Positions 43,217 through 55,267 of a stretch of 64,000 nucleotides of DNA are shown here, one piece after another (position 1 is the stretch's first letter; each line of letters starts with the position of its first letter). The notes under the pieces were generated by a model, which was not told where the DNA came from, ran no database searches, and saw only the letters and a list, made by a program, of their open reading frames with translations. A program made the translations under genes and the position numbers. Source of the stretch: Boothiomyces macroporosus (Eukaryota > Chytridiomycota > Chytridiomycetes > Rhizophydiales > Terramycetaceae); the NCBI GenBank assembly GCA_027604185.1, contig JADGKB010000039.1, positions 47,804 through 111,803 of the forward strand. Direction: 5' to 3'.

Positions 43217-45606
43217 ATGTCGAATCGTCCTTCAGTTATAACTAGAATTTCGTTAGAGTCGATGGAAGTAAAAGCTTCGCCGGAATTGCTGGATATCCTT
43301 TCGCCTAATCAGGATATGAAAACTTCACTGTCAAGGCTGGATTTAGGCAACCTGTGGCAGTGGATACTCTGTATGTGTGTCGTGAATTTTGATTTGGAGC
43401 TTGGCCATGGTATTTTGTTTTAATATTAGCTTTAGAGCAAACTTATCCTCCAATTCCATTCTCAGATGCGGAAAAGAAGACTCTGTAGGATATATCTAAC
43501 TATAGTTGTTTTTCCGCATTTCCAGATTCCAATTCAACGGCTCACTCTGGAGATAGTATATTCAGCTTCAGAATGAGGAATGGAAAGTTTTCTCATAATT
43601 TATATTCAAAGCAAAAGCAAACATACGAGTTTGCCAAACAAGATCAGTTTGAAGCCGCAAATTCTTCTGGATTGCCAATTGAGAATGATGGATATACTTA
43701 TGGATATGTGTTTTTTAGGCAAGTTAAAGATGAACAAGTCAGGAGAGGATTCTTTCAAAAAGCAATTGTACTGCTAACTCCTCATAATTGGCCAGGGTTA
43801 TTCAGAGATATCATCCAGAAACTAGGGCCAGCAGTGATGGAAGAACTAGTTGCTTTGAGGAATGACGAGAGCGCAAAGTTGTCTATCCTTGAAACGGCAT
43901 GCTTTGAGATTTCCAACTGGTACTCTTTACTAACCCAGGCCTCCTCCTCCCACTTCCATTTCTTCAGAAGTCAACTTTCAATCGTCTTCATTGGATTTGC
44001 CATTCTTTGGGAAAACCACAAGGGTCTCATTTCCTCCAAACGATAGATTTCCTCAATTCTACGAACAGAAAACCAAATATGAAAACATTATTTCATATAT
44101 CACAACTGAAACTACTCAGCTATGCAATCCTGGAAAGTTTTATGAAAATTTTGCTGAATCATTGGAAAATCTGTGGACTTGCTGGGAAATTATGACCATT
44201 GGAGATCCTTTAATTGTAATGTCGGATACACCAAACACATGCAGCTCAATCATTGAATCACTGATTGAATTAATCAAACCAGTTGGCTGTTATTAATAAT
44301 AGATTCCATTTGGAGGAGATTTTCGACCCTATTTTACAATTCAGGATCCAGATTTTACAACCTTTGTTGGCAAAGGAAGAGTATCTATTAGTTAAAGTAG
44401 TCGCCACCACCAGCAATTGTACTAGGACTGACCAATCGTATGTTTACCAAAGTTTTAGAAAATTGGCCTAATATTATCACAACCGGTTTATCAAAGAAAG
44501 TTAACCACTTGGAATTTGCAGGATTAGAGTCGTAGGATAATTTTAATGTAGGCTTGATATTAATCCCACATATGTACCTAGCTATTATTCTGTTCAGGTA
44601 AATACCAATTCACAGCAGTCATGCAACTTTAAACACAAATCATATTTTTTCAAAGACAAGAAACTAATCAAATCCCTTTTGGAAGTAGGGGTAAATGTCA
44701 AAGGAATTGAAGCAATCAATAATCAAATCAGACAGCATTTCGTAGAGTTGACGCAAAGATTTTTGCAGCCATTAAATCGCTATTTTGACAGCTTGATTGT
44801 CGGAAATCCAACATATATGGATCTTACGTGCCTTCGAAGTAAACCTGAAATCAAACCTTTCAGGCAAGATGTGTTTTTAAAAACATTTGAACAATCAGGT
44901 ATGATTTAGTGCTGAAATAGTTCCAACCCTTCCTTTAGCCTCAAAACGACCAATTGCCGAGTTTTATATTGCATTCTTAAAATCACCAAACTTTGCATCG
45001 TGGCTACATTATCGCACTGTTGACACATACAGAACATGGAGATACCATTACTTGAATACTCTGTGCACTTATCAAATAACACCATGGGTAAAGAAACACC
45101 TAAGTAATGGTACATTGGTGGAGTGTGTGGATTTGCTAATGAGGTACAAGCAGGAGCTGGAAAGATATGCTTCCTTTTACATTATCGACGGAACAGAAAT
45201 TAGGTATGCCCATTTACCAAAAGAAGAGCCAGTAAAGATAGAGTCTCCAGTATCACCAGAAAAGAAACATTTCCAAGAAGTATCCTACGATCCTCAAGGC
45301 AATGATGAGGAAGAAGTTGATATTTCATCTCTAAGGAATCCCAAGCACATCAAATCTAATACTGCTCCAACACCTGCTCCAAAACCATGGGGTTCCACCA
45401 ATACACTTTCTTCGTCGCCGAAAAAGAATCCTCAAACTCCACCAACTGTTCACAAGAATTTCAAATTGAACAAAATCTGTGCAAAGCCTTTAGTCCAATG
45501 GGGTGAATTTATACCCTCTCCTCAACAATATGGCCAGTTGACATTTCAACTGGAAACACTCATAAATCTGCTTCCTCCAGAATTGTCTCTGAACGCCAGA
45601 GGTTAA
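43217..45606 (+). CDS. DENND6: DENND6-type DENN-domain Rab exchange factor
   Basis: Eight exons: 43217-43409, 43430-43484, 43506-43919, 43939-44281, 44303-44380, 44401-44531, 44552-44898 and 44921-45606; seven introns of 19-22 nt; 748 aa. DENN proteins activate Rab GTPases by GDP release; DENND6 acts on Rab14-type Rabs in endosome recycling. Seen after splicing: WQWILCMCVVNFDLELGHAL, FSFRMRNGKFSHNLY, YGYVFFRQVKDEQVRRGFFQ and KAIVLLTPHNWPGLFRDIIQ, then LENLWTCWEIMTIGDPLIVM, DFRPYFTIQDPDFTTFVGKG, HFVELTQRFLQPLNRYF and FYIAFLKSPNFASWLHYRT. All phases agree. The C terminus has a charged, Pro-rich insert. Animal DENND6 is about 600 residues; the extra length is in the C-terminal linker. Confidence 0.93.
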
Positions 45607-45639
45607 TAGTGCATAATTAATATATTATTTAATGGTTAT

Positions 45640-48600
45640 TCACACCGGTAGCATCGGGAATTCCTCTGGCCTTTTAAACGATCCTCGAAATAGTGACAAT
45701 AGTGTAAATTGATGATTAAACTTCCATTCCAACAAAACTTCCCATAGAGTACTGCAAAAAAAGTAGACGATTGTAAGAAACAGCTCAAAGAGTCTAAAAG
45801 TAGTAGGGTAACGTGGCTGTAGCAAGAAAATGTATGAAACCCAGTTTGCATATTCAACTTGTGATGGCAATTCTGCTTTTGATGGGTTGCTAGCAGCAAC
45901 TAGAAGATAAGTCATAACAAGCATGATAAATCCCCAGTACCAAGTAAATTGCCAGTTGGTCCAAAACGGTTTTCGGTATTTTGTAATCAAGCACAGTGAA
46001 AATATGACAATTGCAAACTGGAAATGAGTGTATAGCCATACACTGGCATTCTCATATCCTGTTAAAAGTAAAGAGCTATTTACATCGATGTCAGGGTTGA
46101 TTCTAAATAAGAAAGTATTTACGGATAACAAGGATAATTCTTTGGTCCTAAAGAAGCATTCACTGGTAAATAACTATTGTTCAAGTAGCTCGTAGCAGTT
46201 TTAATGGAACAGAACCAAGGCTGATTAACCAAACTTGTCAAGTTAATTGCAAAGAATAAAATACATAGGGCAATTTGGCCAAGGATAGATGACACGACAT
46301 GTGGATGGAGCAAATTATCGGTTGGCTTTGTGCTGGATAAATTGTCGTTTGGAGTGGTATACAGAGATAATAAGGCCAATATAGTAACGATACACATGTC
46401 ATCAAACAAAAATTCGTTATTGGACAAACCTCCACCTATCTGATTGAGAGTGGCAGCCATCATCAATTGAATAATAGGATACAGGGTCATGTACTTGAAA
46501 GCCATAAATGAAGTTTCCAAAGCACATCGCCCTTCCTTTACCAATTCTACGATATCTTCTATTTTCTTATCTGCTGATGTAAATGGAGCGACAATCGATG
46601 CTTCCGCTGATGACAATGCTAGTCCAACATGGGCTGCTTTTAATGCACCACAGTCATTTGTTCCATCTCCGCACATTCCAACATAAAAGTTCTTTTCAAT
46701 CAAGCACTCTACAATCCATGTTTTTTGATCAGGTTTTGTTCTAGAGAATATCCTGACTTTTGGAATTAATTTTGCAAGTAAATCATCTTCTTTGTTTGCC
46801 AACAGTGTTTTTAATGCCTTTCCTGTCATGCAAAACTCCATGAGAGGATATTCTTCCATTACATTTGGTATAAAATTCACGTCTTGCTTTACAGTAGTGT
46901 AACTATGTATGTCTCCCGATTTAACTGTTCTTTCAGATGGAACTTTGTGATAATACACCGAGTTGCCTGTGGCATCAATTAACATTGCATGCTTGCACAG
47001 ATCCAATTGTCTTGCAACATGTATTGCAGTCAGGGCATTATCACCAGTACTATGATTAGGATATGCTACATTATAACCGGACGGATATCAGCCTCCTTTA
47101 ATGCAGTAAAGGTATCATATGTTTGTTCTTTCAATGGGTTTTGGAATAGCAAAAACCCGCAAAAATGTAAGCCATGCTCCAAATCATCTCGTTTTAACGA
47201 TCTAAACTGGGTGCTTTCGAGCGAGATTCTTTTGGCTGCACAAGCAATAACATAATAGCCTTCGATGGAATACTGACTTACCAGTTGATCGTACGTATCA
47301 GGAATTGATTCTGGTATACAAATGGCACGAATTGCCTCTGGAGAGCCTTTGGTGTGTAAAACCATTGCACTGTGGTATGAAATAACAGAGCTTCTTTGTA
47401 AATGGGTATCAAACCCAAATCGTTTCAAAATATAAACACTAGAGTTGGAGACAGAGTTATTTCCAAGTTCTATCACGAGAGGAAAGGTATCATTGCCAAG
47501 TTGAACGGTCTCGTGCTCTATCTCTTTAATATTCCATCCTGTTTTCGTAAACATTTCAATATCTAGTGAATGACCCAAATAACTCCCATTCTGTTTAGTA
47601 ACTCCGTGGCACACAAGCATAAATTTCTCCAGGACATAATCATCAGAAACGGTTCTAAAATCCACTCCACTTTCCAAAGTTCCAAATGTTGGCTGTCGAT
47701 CAACTCCAATAAAGGACAGGGAAGAAACAGTTAAAGTGCCAGTTTTATCCCAACACATAATATCCAACCTTCCTGCAAAGTTTAATCTCGCAGGATCAAT
47801 ACAGAAAATTCTTAATTTGGCCAATCGCTGGACTGATATTCCAATACCAACAGTTAAAATTAAAGGTAATGCTGGGGGAACTGCAATTGTAATTAAATCC
47901 ACGGAAGCGATCAGTGCATCAAACGCATTCATACCTTCAATAAAGCTGTTAATAGCGCGATTTAAGAATGCCACAATGGCAACTACGCCTAGGACGCTCA
48001 TGAATTTAGAGGCATCCCTGTTGAATTTAAAGTCAATTTCATGCGGATTCAGTATAGTGTCGAATAGCTTTCCTTTACTGGTGTAAAAACCAGTCGACAT
48101 TACTACAGCCATCACGCAATCAGAGTTGTTGTATTTTTTGGGTTTCAATTGAAGAATATTGGACCCTCCGAATAATATGTGGTTTTTGTCTTTGTCTACA
48201 TTCACAGCATCACCAACTGGAGGTAATGGGGTTTTTAGGATTGGAACGGTTTCTCCAGTGAGTGAGGATTCATCAGTAAGGCATTCTCCATGAATCAAGA
48301 TCAAATCACACGGTATTTGGGATTCCATGTCCTTGGTCTCCAAAAACAAAACATCCCCTATCACTAAATCTTCTGAGTTCACTATTTGTATACATCCATC
48401 TCGTAAAGCATTGTACTGTGCAGAGTGCTCAGTGAGTTTCCGCAGCTTATTTTCATTGTCTTTTGCAGTCCATACTTCCCACAATATCGAAGTGATACTC
48501 ATAAACAATATTAAAGACGAATATGTAGCATAGCCTTCGATGAACCAAATTATAACTGAAGCCATTTGAAATATATAAAACGGGTGAATACATTTTTCCA

Positions 48601-49080
48601 GAATCATTTGCATGATAGGGGTATCTTTAATGTGGATCCGGTTCTTTCCATTCAGTAACAATTCTTTTTTACTCGCTTCAGCTGATTTGCCCGTTGCAAG
48701 TGAGTGAATATGCTCTGGAGTGAGATCCTTTAGAATCGCATCTGTTCGCTTGAAATATTTGTAGCTATCTGAATATACAAATCGCTTATTTTTGTATTCG
48801 ATATATCTGATTTGTTCTTGCTGGACGCGACACAGGGAGTAGTCCTTTTCTGATGTTAGAATTGTCAACCTTTGACCAATATAATCTCTGCATCTGCGTT
48901 ACTGGTTCTGATACAAGCTATCCAGCAGTAATATTCAGGCCTCCAGTAACATATAATTGGCAATATACAAAAGGAAGCAAATGAGAGGAACACAAATCCA
49001 GCAAAATGCAACTTTTCCCCACGGTATGATTCCATCTGTATTCCTAGTTCCTCATCCAGTTCAACCGACACTTTCTGCAT
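45640..49080 (-). CDS. YPK9: P5B-type cation-transporting ATPase (ATP13A2/Ypk9 family)
   Basis: Exons 48870-49080, 47070-48849, 46123-47049 and 45640-46102; three 20-nt introns; 1126 aa. P5B ATPases export polyamines from late endosomes or the vacuole. Seen: N-terminal P5 cap (ELGIQMESYRGEKLHFAGFV, then CYWRPEYYCWIACIRTSNAD and AEIILVK), DESSLTGETVPILK, the diagnostic membrane motif DLITIAVPPALPLILTVGIG, phosphorylation DKTGTLT (Asp about residue 438), HTKGSPEAIRAICIPES, and after intron 2 IITGDNALTAIHVARQ with VGMCGDGTNDCGALKAAHVG. Ten hydrophobic segments are expected and visible. The PPALP motif and N-terminal cysteine-rich cap distinguish P5B from P5A. The ATG at 49080 is used because the longer frame starts with TTG. 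Confidence 0.95.
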
Positions 49081-49228
49081 TAAAAACAATATACTGGGTC
49101 ATCGAGCTTTTTGTAGCTCATTCTGTTTGAAATTTGGGAAAAGTTAGTGGAACGCAAAAACCTTGAGCAGCCCCAAGCGGAAAGAGATGAACAGAGAGAC
49201 GCTGAATAGAAGTGTTAAAAAGTCTAGT

Positions 49229-50167
49229 TTATTTGCAGTCAAATCTATAAGATGGACTGACATTTCTTTCCATAATAGCAATGTTACCAAACATGTCCAA
49301 GTCTAGCAAATCGCCATTGGCATTTACACGTCCGCTCTTGCTTGATAAGCCATAGCATCGATCCAAAGGAACAGAAGTAGCGATTCCGGAAGGTGAGACG
49401 GAAAAGGAAGTCTTGTTTCCATCAGAAACAATCAAATTACCCTGAGAAGTCCACCTGTGAATAAATATTCCTAATAGATTGAGTTGATCACCCAACTTTG
49501 TATTGTACTGCAAGGAAAACTTTGAGCTTGACTTTACAGAAAGGCTTTGGGCATCAAGTAATTTTACATCACAAGGAACTGGGAGGAAATCAATCCAAGT
49601 ACCGTTAACAGGGGCTCTATCTGGGCAATACACTCTGGCGATTTGTGAACCATCAGTTGACGGTACATAAATAGGCTTTGGATAGCCAGAGTTGTCTCCA
49701 TAGTTGTTGTCATTGATTTCGGTACGTACTCCATTCAAAGATAATTTGACCAATTGGAACCCTAAAGGTCCGCTAGAATACTCGTTGTAAAGGATATATC
49801 CGGCACTTTTTAGGAATATCAAGGATGAAGCATCCACATCACCAGGCGTTAATTCGTTGACATAGGTCTTTGTTAAAGCGCCCAATTTTTGCACAAACAC
49901 TCTGTATCTGTCATTCCTAGTAACCCACATTCCTGTGTCGATAGTTGGGAATGTCAATTTACGTTGATACGTTACTTCAATTCCGGCTACCATAGTACCG
50001 TCGTCAGACCAAGCTGGAGCTCCAGTGTATCCGTACCCATGTAAAACTTCAGAATGGTCGAACCAGCAGTTTCCAAAATAGCATGGGGAGCCATCATCAT
50101 TTACCCCACCAAATAAACCTCCAGCAGGAGCAGCAACGACGCAGGATAGTAGAACTGTAAATTTCAT
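49229..50167 (-). CDS. Secreted protein of unknown family, tandem copy 1
   Basis: Single exon, 312 aa. Signal peptide MKFTVLLSCVVAAPAG. The mature protein starts NDDGSPCYFGNCWFDHSEVL and has repeated strand-turn-strand units such as PAWSDDGTMVAGIEVTY and PIYVPSTDGSQIARVYC, which recall TolB/WD-like beta-propeller blades. Cysteine pairs are conserved with copy 2 (CYFGNC, then RVYCPDRAPV, DRCYG and the final FDCK). No catalytic motif is visible and no GPI tail, so it is likely free in the extracellular space or wall-trapped. Copy 2 lies 398 bp upstream in the same orientation at about half identity by eye, so this is a local duplication. Function unknown. Confidence 0.75.
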   Translation of the reverse strand: MKFTVLLSCVVAAPAGGLFGGVNDDGSPCYFGNCWFDHSEVLHGYGYTGAPAWSDDGTMVAGIEVTYQRKLTFPTIDTGMWVTRNDRYRVFVQKLGALTKTYVNELTPGDVDASSLIFLKSAGYILYNEYSSGPLGFQLVKLSLNGVRTEINDNNYGDNSGYPKPIYVPSTDGSQIARVYCPDRAPVNGTWIDFLPVPCDVKLLDAQSLSVKSSSKFSLQYNTKLGDQLNLLGIFIHRWTSQGNLIVSDGNKTSFSVSPSGIATSVPLDRCYGLSSKSGRVNANGDLLDLDMFGNIAIMERNVSPSYRFDCK

Positions 50168-50565
50168 GTTGGATGTGTTTAATTTCGCTTGTATTTATAA
50201 CAAATTCCAAATTAGGCTGTCAGTGTACTTTGGCGGCACCAATGAAAAATATACCGCCAATGCTAGCCAAGGTTGAAAGCACCATTGGAATAGTAGTATA
50301 CAAAAATAGCAATCGGCAGTGAATTTACACGTAATCCAATAATCATCCATGGGAATTTGGTCCTTACAGACATTCGTCGGATTGATCATTTTGATTCAAG
50401 ATTTGTTTGTGTAACAACACCAGATGAAATAATCATATGCCACCAAAAACTATTCTAATGGGAATTTAGTATTGGTTATGATGAATGATAACTAATCAAA
50501 ATCCATACGGACGGAATGAACACAAAGGATATATTAGGAATGGAATATGAGTTAAAGTATGTTCT
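50168..50565. other. Intergenic gap between the tandem secreted genes
   Basis: About 400 AT-rich bases between the two copies, with no supported gene. A 64-residue minus-strand frame at 50195-50389 has no motif and is probably noise. It should contain the promoter of copy 1. Confidence 0.4.
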
Positions 50566-51498
50566 TTATACACAGTCGAACCTATACTCTTTGGGAACTT
50601 GTGCTGGTGCAACAGCTATTTGATTCAGAACGTTCAAGTACAATAGGTCGCCTGTCTGTGTAACTCTGGCGCTTCTGGTTTCCACACCATAGCATAAATC
50701 TAGCGGTTCATGAATCAAATTTCCATTTATATCAAAACTGTAGGTTGTGAAATTAGAATCGGAAACCAAAAATTGTCCGCTTTTTGTCCAACGATGTATT
50801 ATTGGCGGGCCACCACTAACGATTGAATTGTATTGCAAGTCAAAAGTAACATGCTGAATTGTTAACAGAGTTGTAGCAGATATAAATTTCAGGTCGCACG
50901 GAACAGGGAGCAAGGTTTGCCATAATGAGGTCAAGTTAGTTGGATCAACTGGCACTCTTTGAGCACATGCTACTCTGGCTATAACACTTCCATTAGGAGA
51001 TGGGATATAAACTGGAGAAGAGAACCCATATGTCTGGCCATAAATGTAATTGCTGTCAGTAATGTAAGATTTAGTTCCATCCAAATGCAACTGCACTATT
51101 TGAGTTGAATTGTCTGAAACTTCGTGATACAAAAGGTACCCAGAAGATTTTTCAAAGTAGAGAGATTGAGGATCGATATCAGTCGCAGTCAAGTTATTGA
51201 TGAATGTAACTTGCCCATTAAAGTACTGGATAAACACACGATAGCTCTTGTTTCTGATTAAAAAGAATCCTTGATCATTAGGGAACTGTAGCTTGCGTTC
51301 ATATGTTGACTGAAAAGCAGCAATCATGGTTCCATCATCCGACCAAGTAGGACTTCCAGTGTAGCCATATCCACTTATGATTTCTGAATGCTCGTACCAG
51401 CAGTTGCCAAAGTAGCATGTCGAGCCATCGTCATTTGTTCCCCAAGTGATTCCTGGCAATGGGAAAGCGACAACAGCTTGAATTAAAAGGCACTTCAT
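50566..51498 (-). CDS. Secreted protein of unknown family, tandem copy 2
   Basis: 310 aa from the ATG at 51498; the frame extends upstream but that part (with MVAECKHKSLRVN) does not look like a leader. Signal peptide MKCLLIQAVVAFPLPG, then NDDGSTCYFGNCWYEHSEII and GYGYTGSPTWSDDGTMIAA, closely parallel to copy 1. More NxS/T sites than copy 1. The final EYRFDCV matches SYRFDCK. Beta-propeller-like repeat spacing is visible but no family could be named. The pair sits between the P5B ATPase and the YqaJ nuclease. Fast divergence between the copies relative to housekeeping genes is consistent with a surface or environment-facing role, which is inference. Confidence 0.75.
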   Translation of the reverse strand: MKCLLIQAVVAFPLPGITWGTNDDGSTCYFGNCWYEHSEIISGYGYTGSPTWSDDGTMIAAFQSTYERKLQFPNDQGFFLIRNKSYRVFIQYFNGQVTFINNLTATDIDPQSLYFEKSSGYLLYHEVSDNSTQIVQLHLDGTKSYITDSNYIYGQTYGFSSPVYIPSPNGSVIARVACAQRVPVDPTNLTSLWQTLLPVPCDLKFISATTLLTIQHVTFDLQYNSIVSGGPPIIHRWTKSGQFLVSDSNFTTYSFDINGNLIHEPLDLCYGVETRSARVTQTGDLLYLNVLNQIAVAPAQVPKEYRFDCV

Positions 51499-51716
51499 GT
51501 TTACGCGCAAACTTTTATGCTTGCATTCTGCAACCATTAAGCCAACATGATATATTGCCAAGAGTCTTTTAGATATATTGCAGAATCTGTCTAAACTATC
51601 AAACACGTGAAATTATATCTATTCACTGATTTTGGTACGACTAGGTCCTTAAAATAAGAATATTAATCTTGGTATGAAATGAATTTGCTTGAATCTAGAT
51701 AGTCAATGTACAAGGT

Positions 51717-52601
51717 CTATCGAATTTTATTTTCATTCCATATTTTGTCGAATTTCACCAGCATGCTCTCCCATAGCAATGGATCAAACTCAATCCATTC
51801 GGTATATATATCCAGGCCGGTATATGCAGCAAATAGGCATTTACGTACGTTCGTTATACCCATTTGCATCTGCACTTGATAATAGTAATCATGATTACGA
51901 TCCAAACAATGTCCTTCTTGTGTGTTTTTGAGAAATGCGGAATTAGTGATATTACTGAATCTTTTGAAGCGTTGAGAGTAGGGGCATTTCACTTCTATCA
52001 CTGCTGAAAGTTTATCCTCTTCGTATATCAACCCATCTGGAGAAGCAGCAAGAAATGGCCGATTCACATCCAGCCACAATCCAGAGTCCTTAACAGTTAG
52101 ATTAAGGCTTGATTCTACAGCCTTGATGGCCATCTTTTCCAGGTCAATTCCAAATTGCATTGCTTCATTTGGTTTGATATCGCGATGCCAATTATCCAGG
52201 ACTACACTGGATTTACTTTTGTACAGTTTCCCCGCTATCGAAGCTGTAATTCTTCCTTTCCTCAATCCTTTCCAAATAGTAGACGATGATTGATCCCTGG
52301 TTTCCCGCTGAATTGCATCTCGCTCTTCTACGGTGATACTAGTTCCGATAGGCTCGTATAGATATTTCAATGCTGGCGATATGTACTCATCCTTCATAAT
52401 TTCTTTGTGATTGAGCTTGGTGATATTTTCCGCAGTCTCATTCAACTGTTCCAGTAAGTCGGTCAAATTCACAATTTTCTTTTGCGATTCCAATGAATGG
52501 TACACCTCTGATATAGTGCTGATCAGGTTATTGAATAAACGGAGCCGACAAAGCTTTTCAGAAACCAAAGTTGAATATTTTGCGATTCCAAAAATTTTCA
52601 T
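51717..52601 (-). CDS. YqaJ-family nuclease (restriction-endonuclease fold)
   Basis: Single exon, 294 aa from the ATG at 52601. The C-terminal 200 residues are a YqaJ-type PD-(D/E)xK nuclease: WKGLRKGRITASIAGKLYKS, AMQFGIDLEKMAIKAVESSL, then the metal site FLAASPDGLIYEEDKLSAVI followed by EVKCPYS (D...E-x-K), and YYYQVQMQMGITNVRKCLFA with the conserved Q. The N-terminal 100 residues are helical without a known domain. YqaJ nucleases are common in phages, some DNA viruses, bacteria and in animal SWIM-linked proteins, and are recombination exonucleases. Here it is an intact, free-standing gene, intronless in an intron-rich neighbourhood. Function in the fungus is unknown; origin by transfer is possible. 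Confidence 0.85.
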   Translation of the reverse strand: MKIFGIAKYSTLVSEKLCRLRLFNNLISTISEVYHSLESQKKIVNLTDLLEQLNETAENITKLNHKEIMKDEYISPALKYLYEPIGTSITVEERDAIQRETRDQSSSTIWKGLRKGRITASIAGKLYKSKSSVVLDNWHRDIKPNEAMQFGIDLEKMAIKAVESSLNLTVKDSGLWLDVNRPFLAASPDGLIYEEDKLSAVIEVKCPYSQRFKRFSNITNSAFLKNTQEGHCLDRNHDYYYQVQMQMGITNVRKCLFAAYTGLDIYTEWIEFDPLLWESMLVKFDKIWNENKIR

Positions 52602-52661
52602 AATTTCGGACAAGCTTCAAAAATAACTCTATTGATGTATTTATTGTACACTATTTCCTAC

Positions 52662-55267
52662 CTACTTTTTGGCTAGCAACTGATCCCTCGCCTTGTAAAA
52701 CGCTTGAATGTCACTATGGACAGAGTCATTAGAAAGCTTGTCCAATCTAGAAGGCGGTCTGTACTTTTTGTCAAGAGTGGTGGATGAGCTGAGGCTGCTT
52801 AAAGGCCTTGCTGGCTCATAATTACCAAGCCTTGACGAACTCCGAGAGTTTTGAATTCGTTGGTAGTTTGAAAGGGCATTTGTATCCACGTATTCATCCA
52901 CCAAAGTCTTTGAAGAAACATTTGCAGACATTAGGTTGAAATCAGGCTTCATTTTGCAAGTTGCACTTGGATAATTCATCTTTGGCTCAGGCGTAGAATC
53001 CTTTGAAGAATCAAAAGTCGGCGAGTCCATTACAGGATTTACCCACGCCTCTGATTTAAACATGGACTTTGTCGTTTGTATTTCTTCTGCACAGCTATCT
53101 GAAAAGTCGCCTTTATCTTGATTTACAATCGGATTGTTTCTATATCTGGCTATTGTATCATTATCCATTTGATACACCTCCACATACCACGCTTCGAAAT
53201 CCCGAGTCATGCGAATTCTTGCTTGCTCCAGTAAATGCTGTAAATGCTCAATTTCCGCCTTCAGCTCTTTTAAGCTTTGGTAAGAAGACTTGTATTCCAA
53301 TATAAGATTTGATAATTTCAATCGCTGTGCTTCTAGGTCGGGTGTATTTTCTAAATCCGCAAGTTTCTCTTTGATAATTTCTTGATTAGAAACGAATTAC
53401 TCATTTCATTCCTAAGATTTCCGGCTTTAGCACCCAACTGTTTTGCTTCAGTGTACTTTGCTTTTAACACTTGTTTCTGCCTGTCTATCCAGTCAGCGGA
53501 AGGATATGATTGCTTGAACAATTCAAAAGCTTTCGCCTTTTCTGTTGACAGTTGTGGTAAAGACTTTTTCAAATCCCCGCCCTCTGGAGTGATTGTGCTA
53601 ATTACTGTTCGTTTCATTGTAGGCACTATTTCTGATTTTGTGCCCTGGATTAATAATCAATATACCGTTTCTGAAGAAGGTTCAAGTTTTTTCTTTAATT
53701 GCGCAATCATACCAACGAGAATATTGATTTCATTGTCTCTGTGAGCAGCCAACTGCTTGAGTTTGTTGAATTGCTCCAATTGTTTGATTGTGAGACCTTG
53801 TTCATCAAACTCAATGTTATCAGATAGCGTGGTGGATTTTGAACAAGTAATTACACCTCCACCGTTTATAATTCTTGTTTTCATCAACCTGAAGGCATAC
53901 TGGATCTTTTTGTAATCAGAGAATACTAGTTCTGCATTTTCGTCTGTATTTTGGAGATATTCTTCAACTGCAGTTTGAATTCTGATATCAGTAAAAGAGA
54001 ACCGTTCTTTTTCATAGTCTGGCAGTTCATCATTATTTTCCGTTGTTTCACCTCTTGCAATAGCCAGCTCTGCTCTTAATCTTGCAATTTCTGCTTTTAA
54101 CCGAATAATCGTAAGTTGTGGATCCAGTTCCTCATTCAGAGTGGCATTATTTGCGATTAATGCTACTCTTTGAGCAAATCGGCAGGTTGAGATTGATTCC
54201 TAAATTAAAAATGCTGTTACTTCAATTAGCATGTCTTCAACAGCGATTGTCGCAATCATCGTAGTTTTACAGTTTCCACCTAGAGAATCTCGTAAAACCG
54301 AGGTCATCATCGAGTTGCGATATGGAATGTGGGTCCTTTTTCCTTTACTTGATTCGTGAAGAGCTATAATTACTTGCTCCAAGTAATGCAAAGATAAGTT
54401 GATATGTTTAGCTTCTTTTAACAGTGTGCCATCAATTCCTGTACGAGCTACTCTTTCAGAACCAGCCAAATCAACCAAATGTAACTTTGATCTCCGTATA
54501 ACATCTTGCCCCGCCTTTCTACAAGTAAGTGTAATGATAAAGACACAATGCGATCTCGAAGAAGAAGGATTGGACGGCGTTTCAGCAATCATTCGATTAG
54601 TATCCCCAACAAACAACAGATTAAGCGCATCTTCTTCATTGTTTGCTGGCACAACTGATAAATTCCGAAGATGGATCATTTCATTTTCATCCTCCATCAG
54701 CGTAACTTTTGGCAAATCTTCCAGCTTCTTTGCGTCTCTACTAGAATCTAGCAAGTCGTATCCCATCTCATTATAAATTTCTAAATAGGAAACATGAACT
54801 GTGTACATGGAATTTGGATCCTACATTAATAAATAGTCACGTTTTGTATGTGTTTGAAAATGTACTGCAGTGTTCTAGGGATTAACCCTCTATCAGCGTA
54901 TCTCTCTGCACCGCCAGTTATTGTAAATGTTTTTCCAGACCCAGTTTGACCATACGCAAACAGTGTGCCATTATATCCCTGCAAGACACTTGTCAAGATA
55001 AACTTACCTATCAATAATTGGTTTGGCTACAACATCAAAAACCTCTTCTTGACCGCTTTCAGTATCAAACACTTTGTTGAATTGAAATTCATAATTTTCT
55101 TTTTGATGGTTGATTAATCCTTGTTGAAGATCTTTAGGCACATGAAATCCAACCTTTTCCATATTTTCACTCTGTTCAACCCAGTATCGTCCCGCCGAAG
55201 CCTTGAATTTTGCATTCTTTTTTATCGGTCTGATTCTTCCATAAACCTGAATCGTAGAAGAGACCAT
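52662..55267 (-). CDS. KIF6: Kinesin-9 family motor, KIF6 type
   Basis: Six exons: 55008-55267, 54841-54988, 54221-54820, 53666-54199, 53401-53644 and 52662-53380; introns 19, 20, 21, 21 and 20 nt; 834 aa. Kinesin-9 motors work on the axoneme central pair. Seen: STIQVYGRIRPIKK, FAYGQTGSGKTFTITGGAER (P-loop), NPSSSRSHCVFIITL (switch I), KLHLVDLAGSERVARTGIDG (switch II), then ESISTCRFAQRVALIANNAT, a stalk with HRDNEINILVGMIAQLKKKL, FELFKQSYPSADWIDRQKQV, and the C-terminal HSDIQAFYKARDQLLAKK. The N-terminal cap, neck and tail motifs all match KIF6 rather than KIF9. Each intron phase is consistent. Strong evidence that the organism builds, or recently built, a motile flagellum. Confidence 0.95.
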
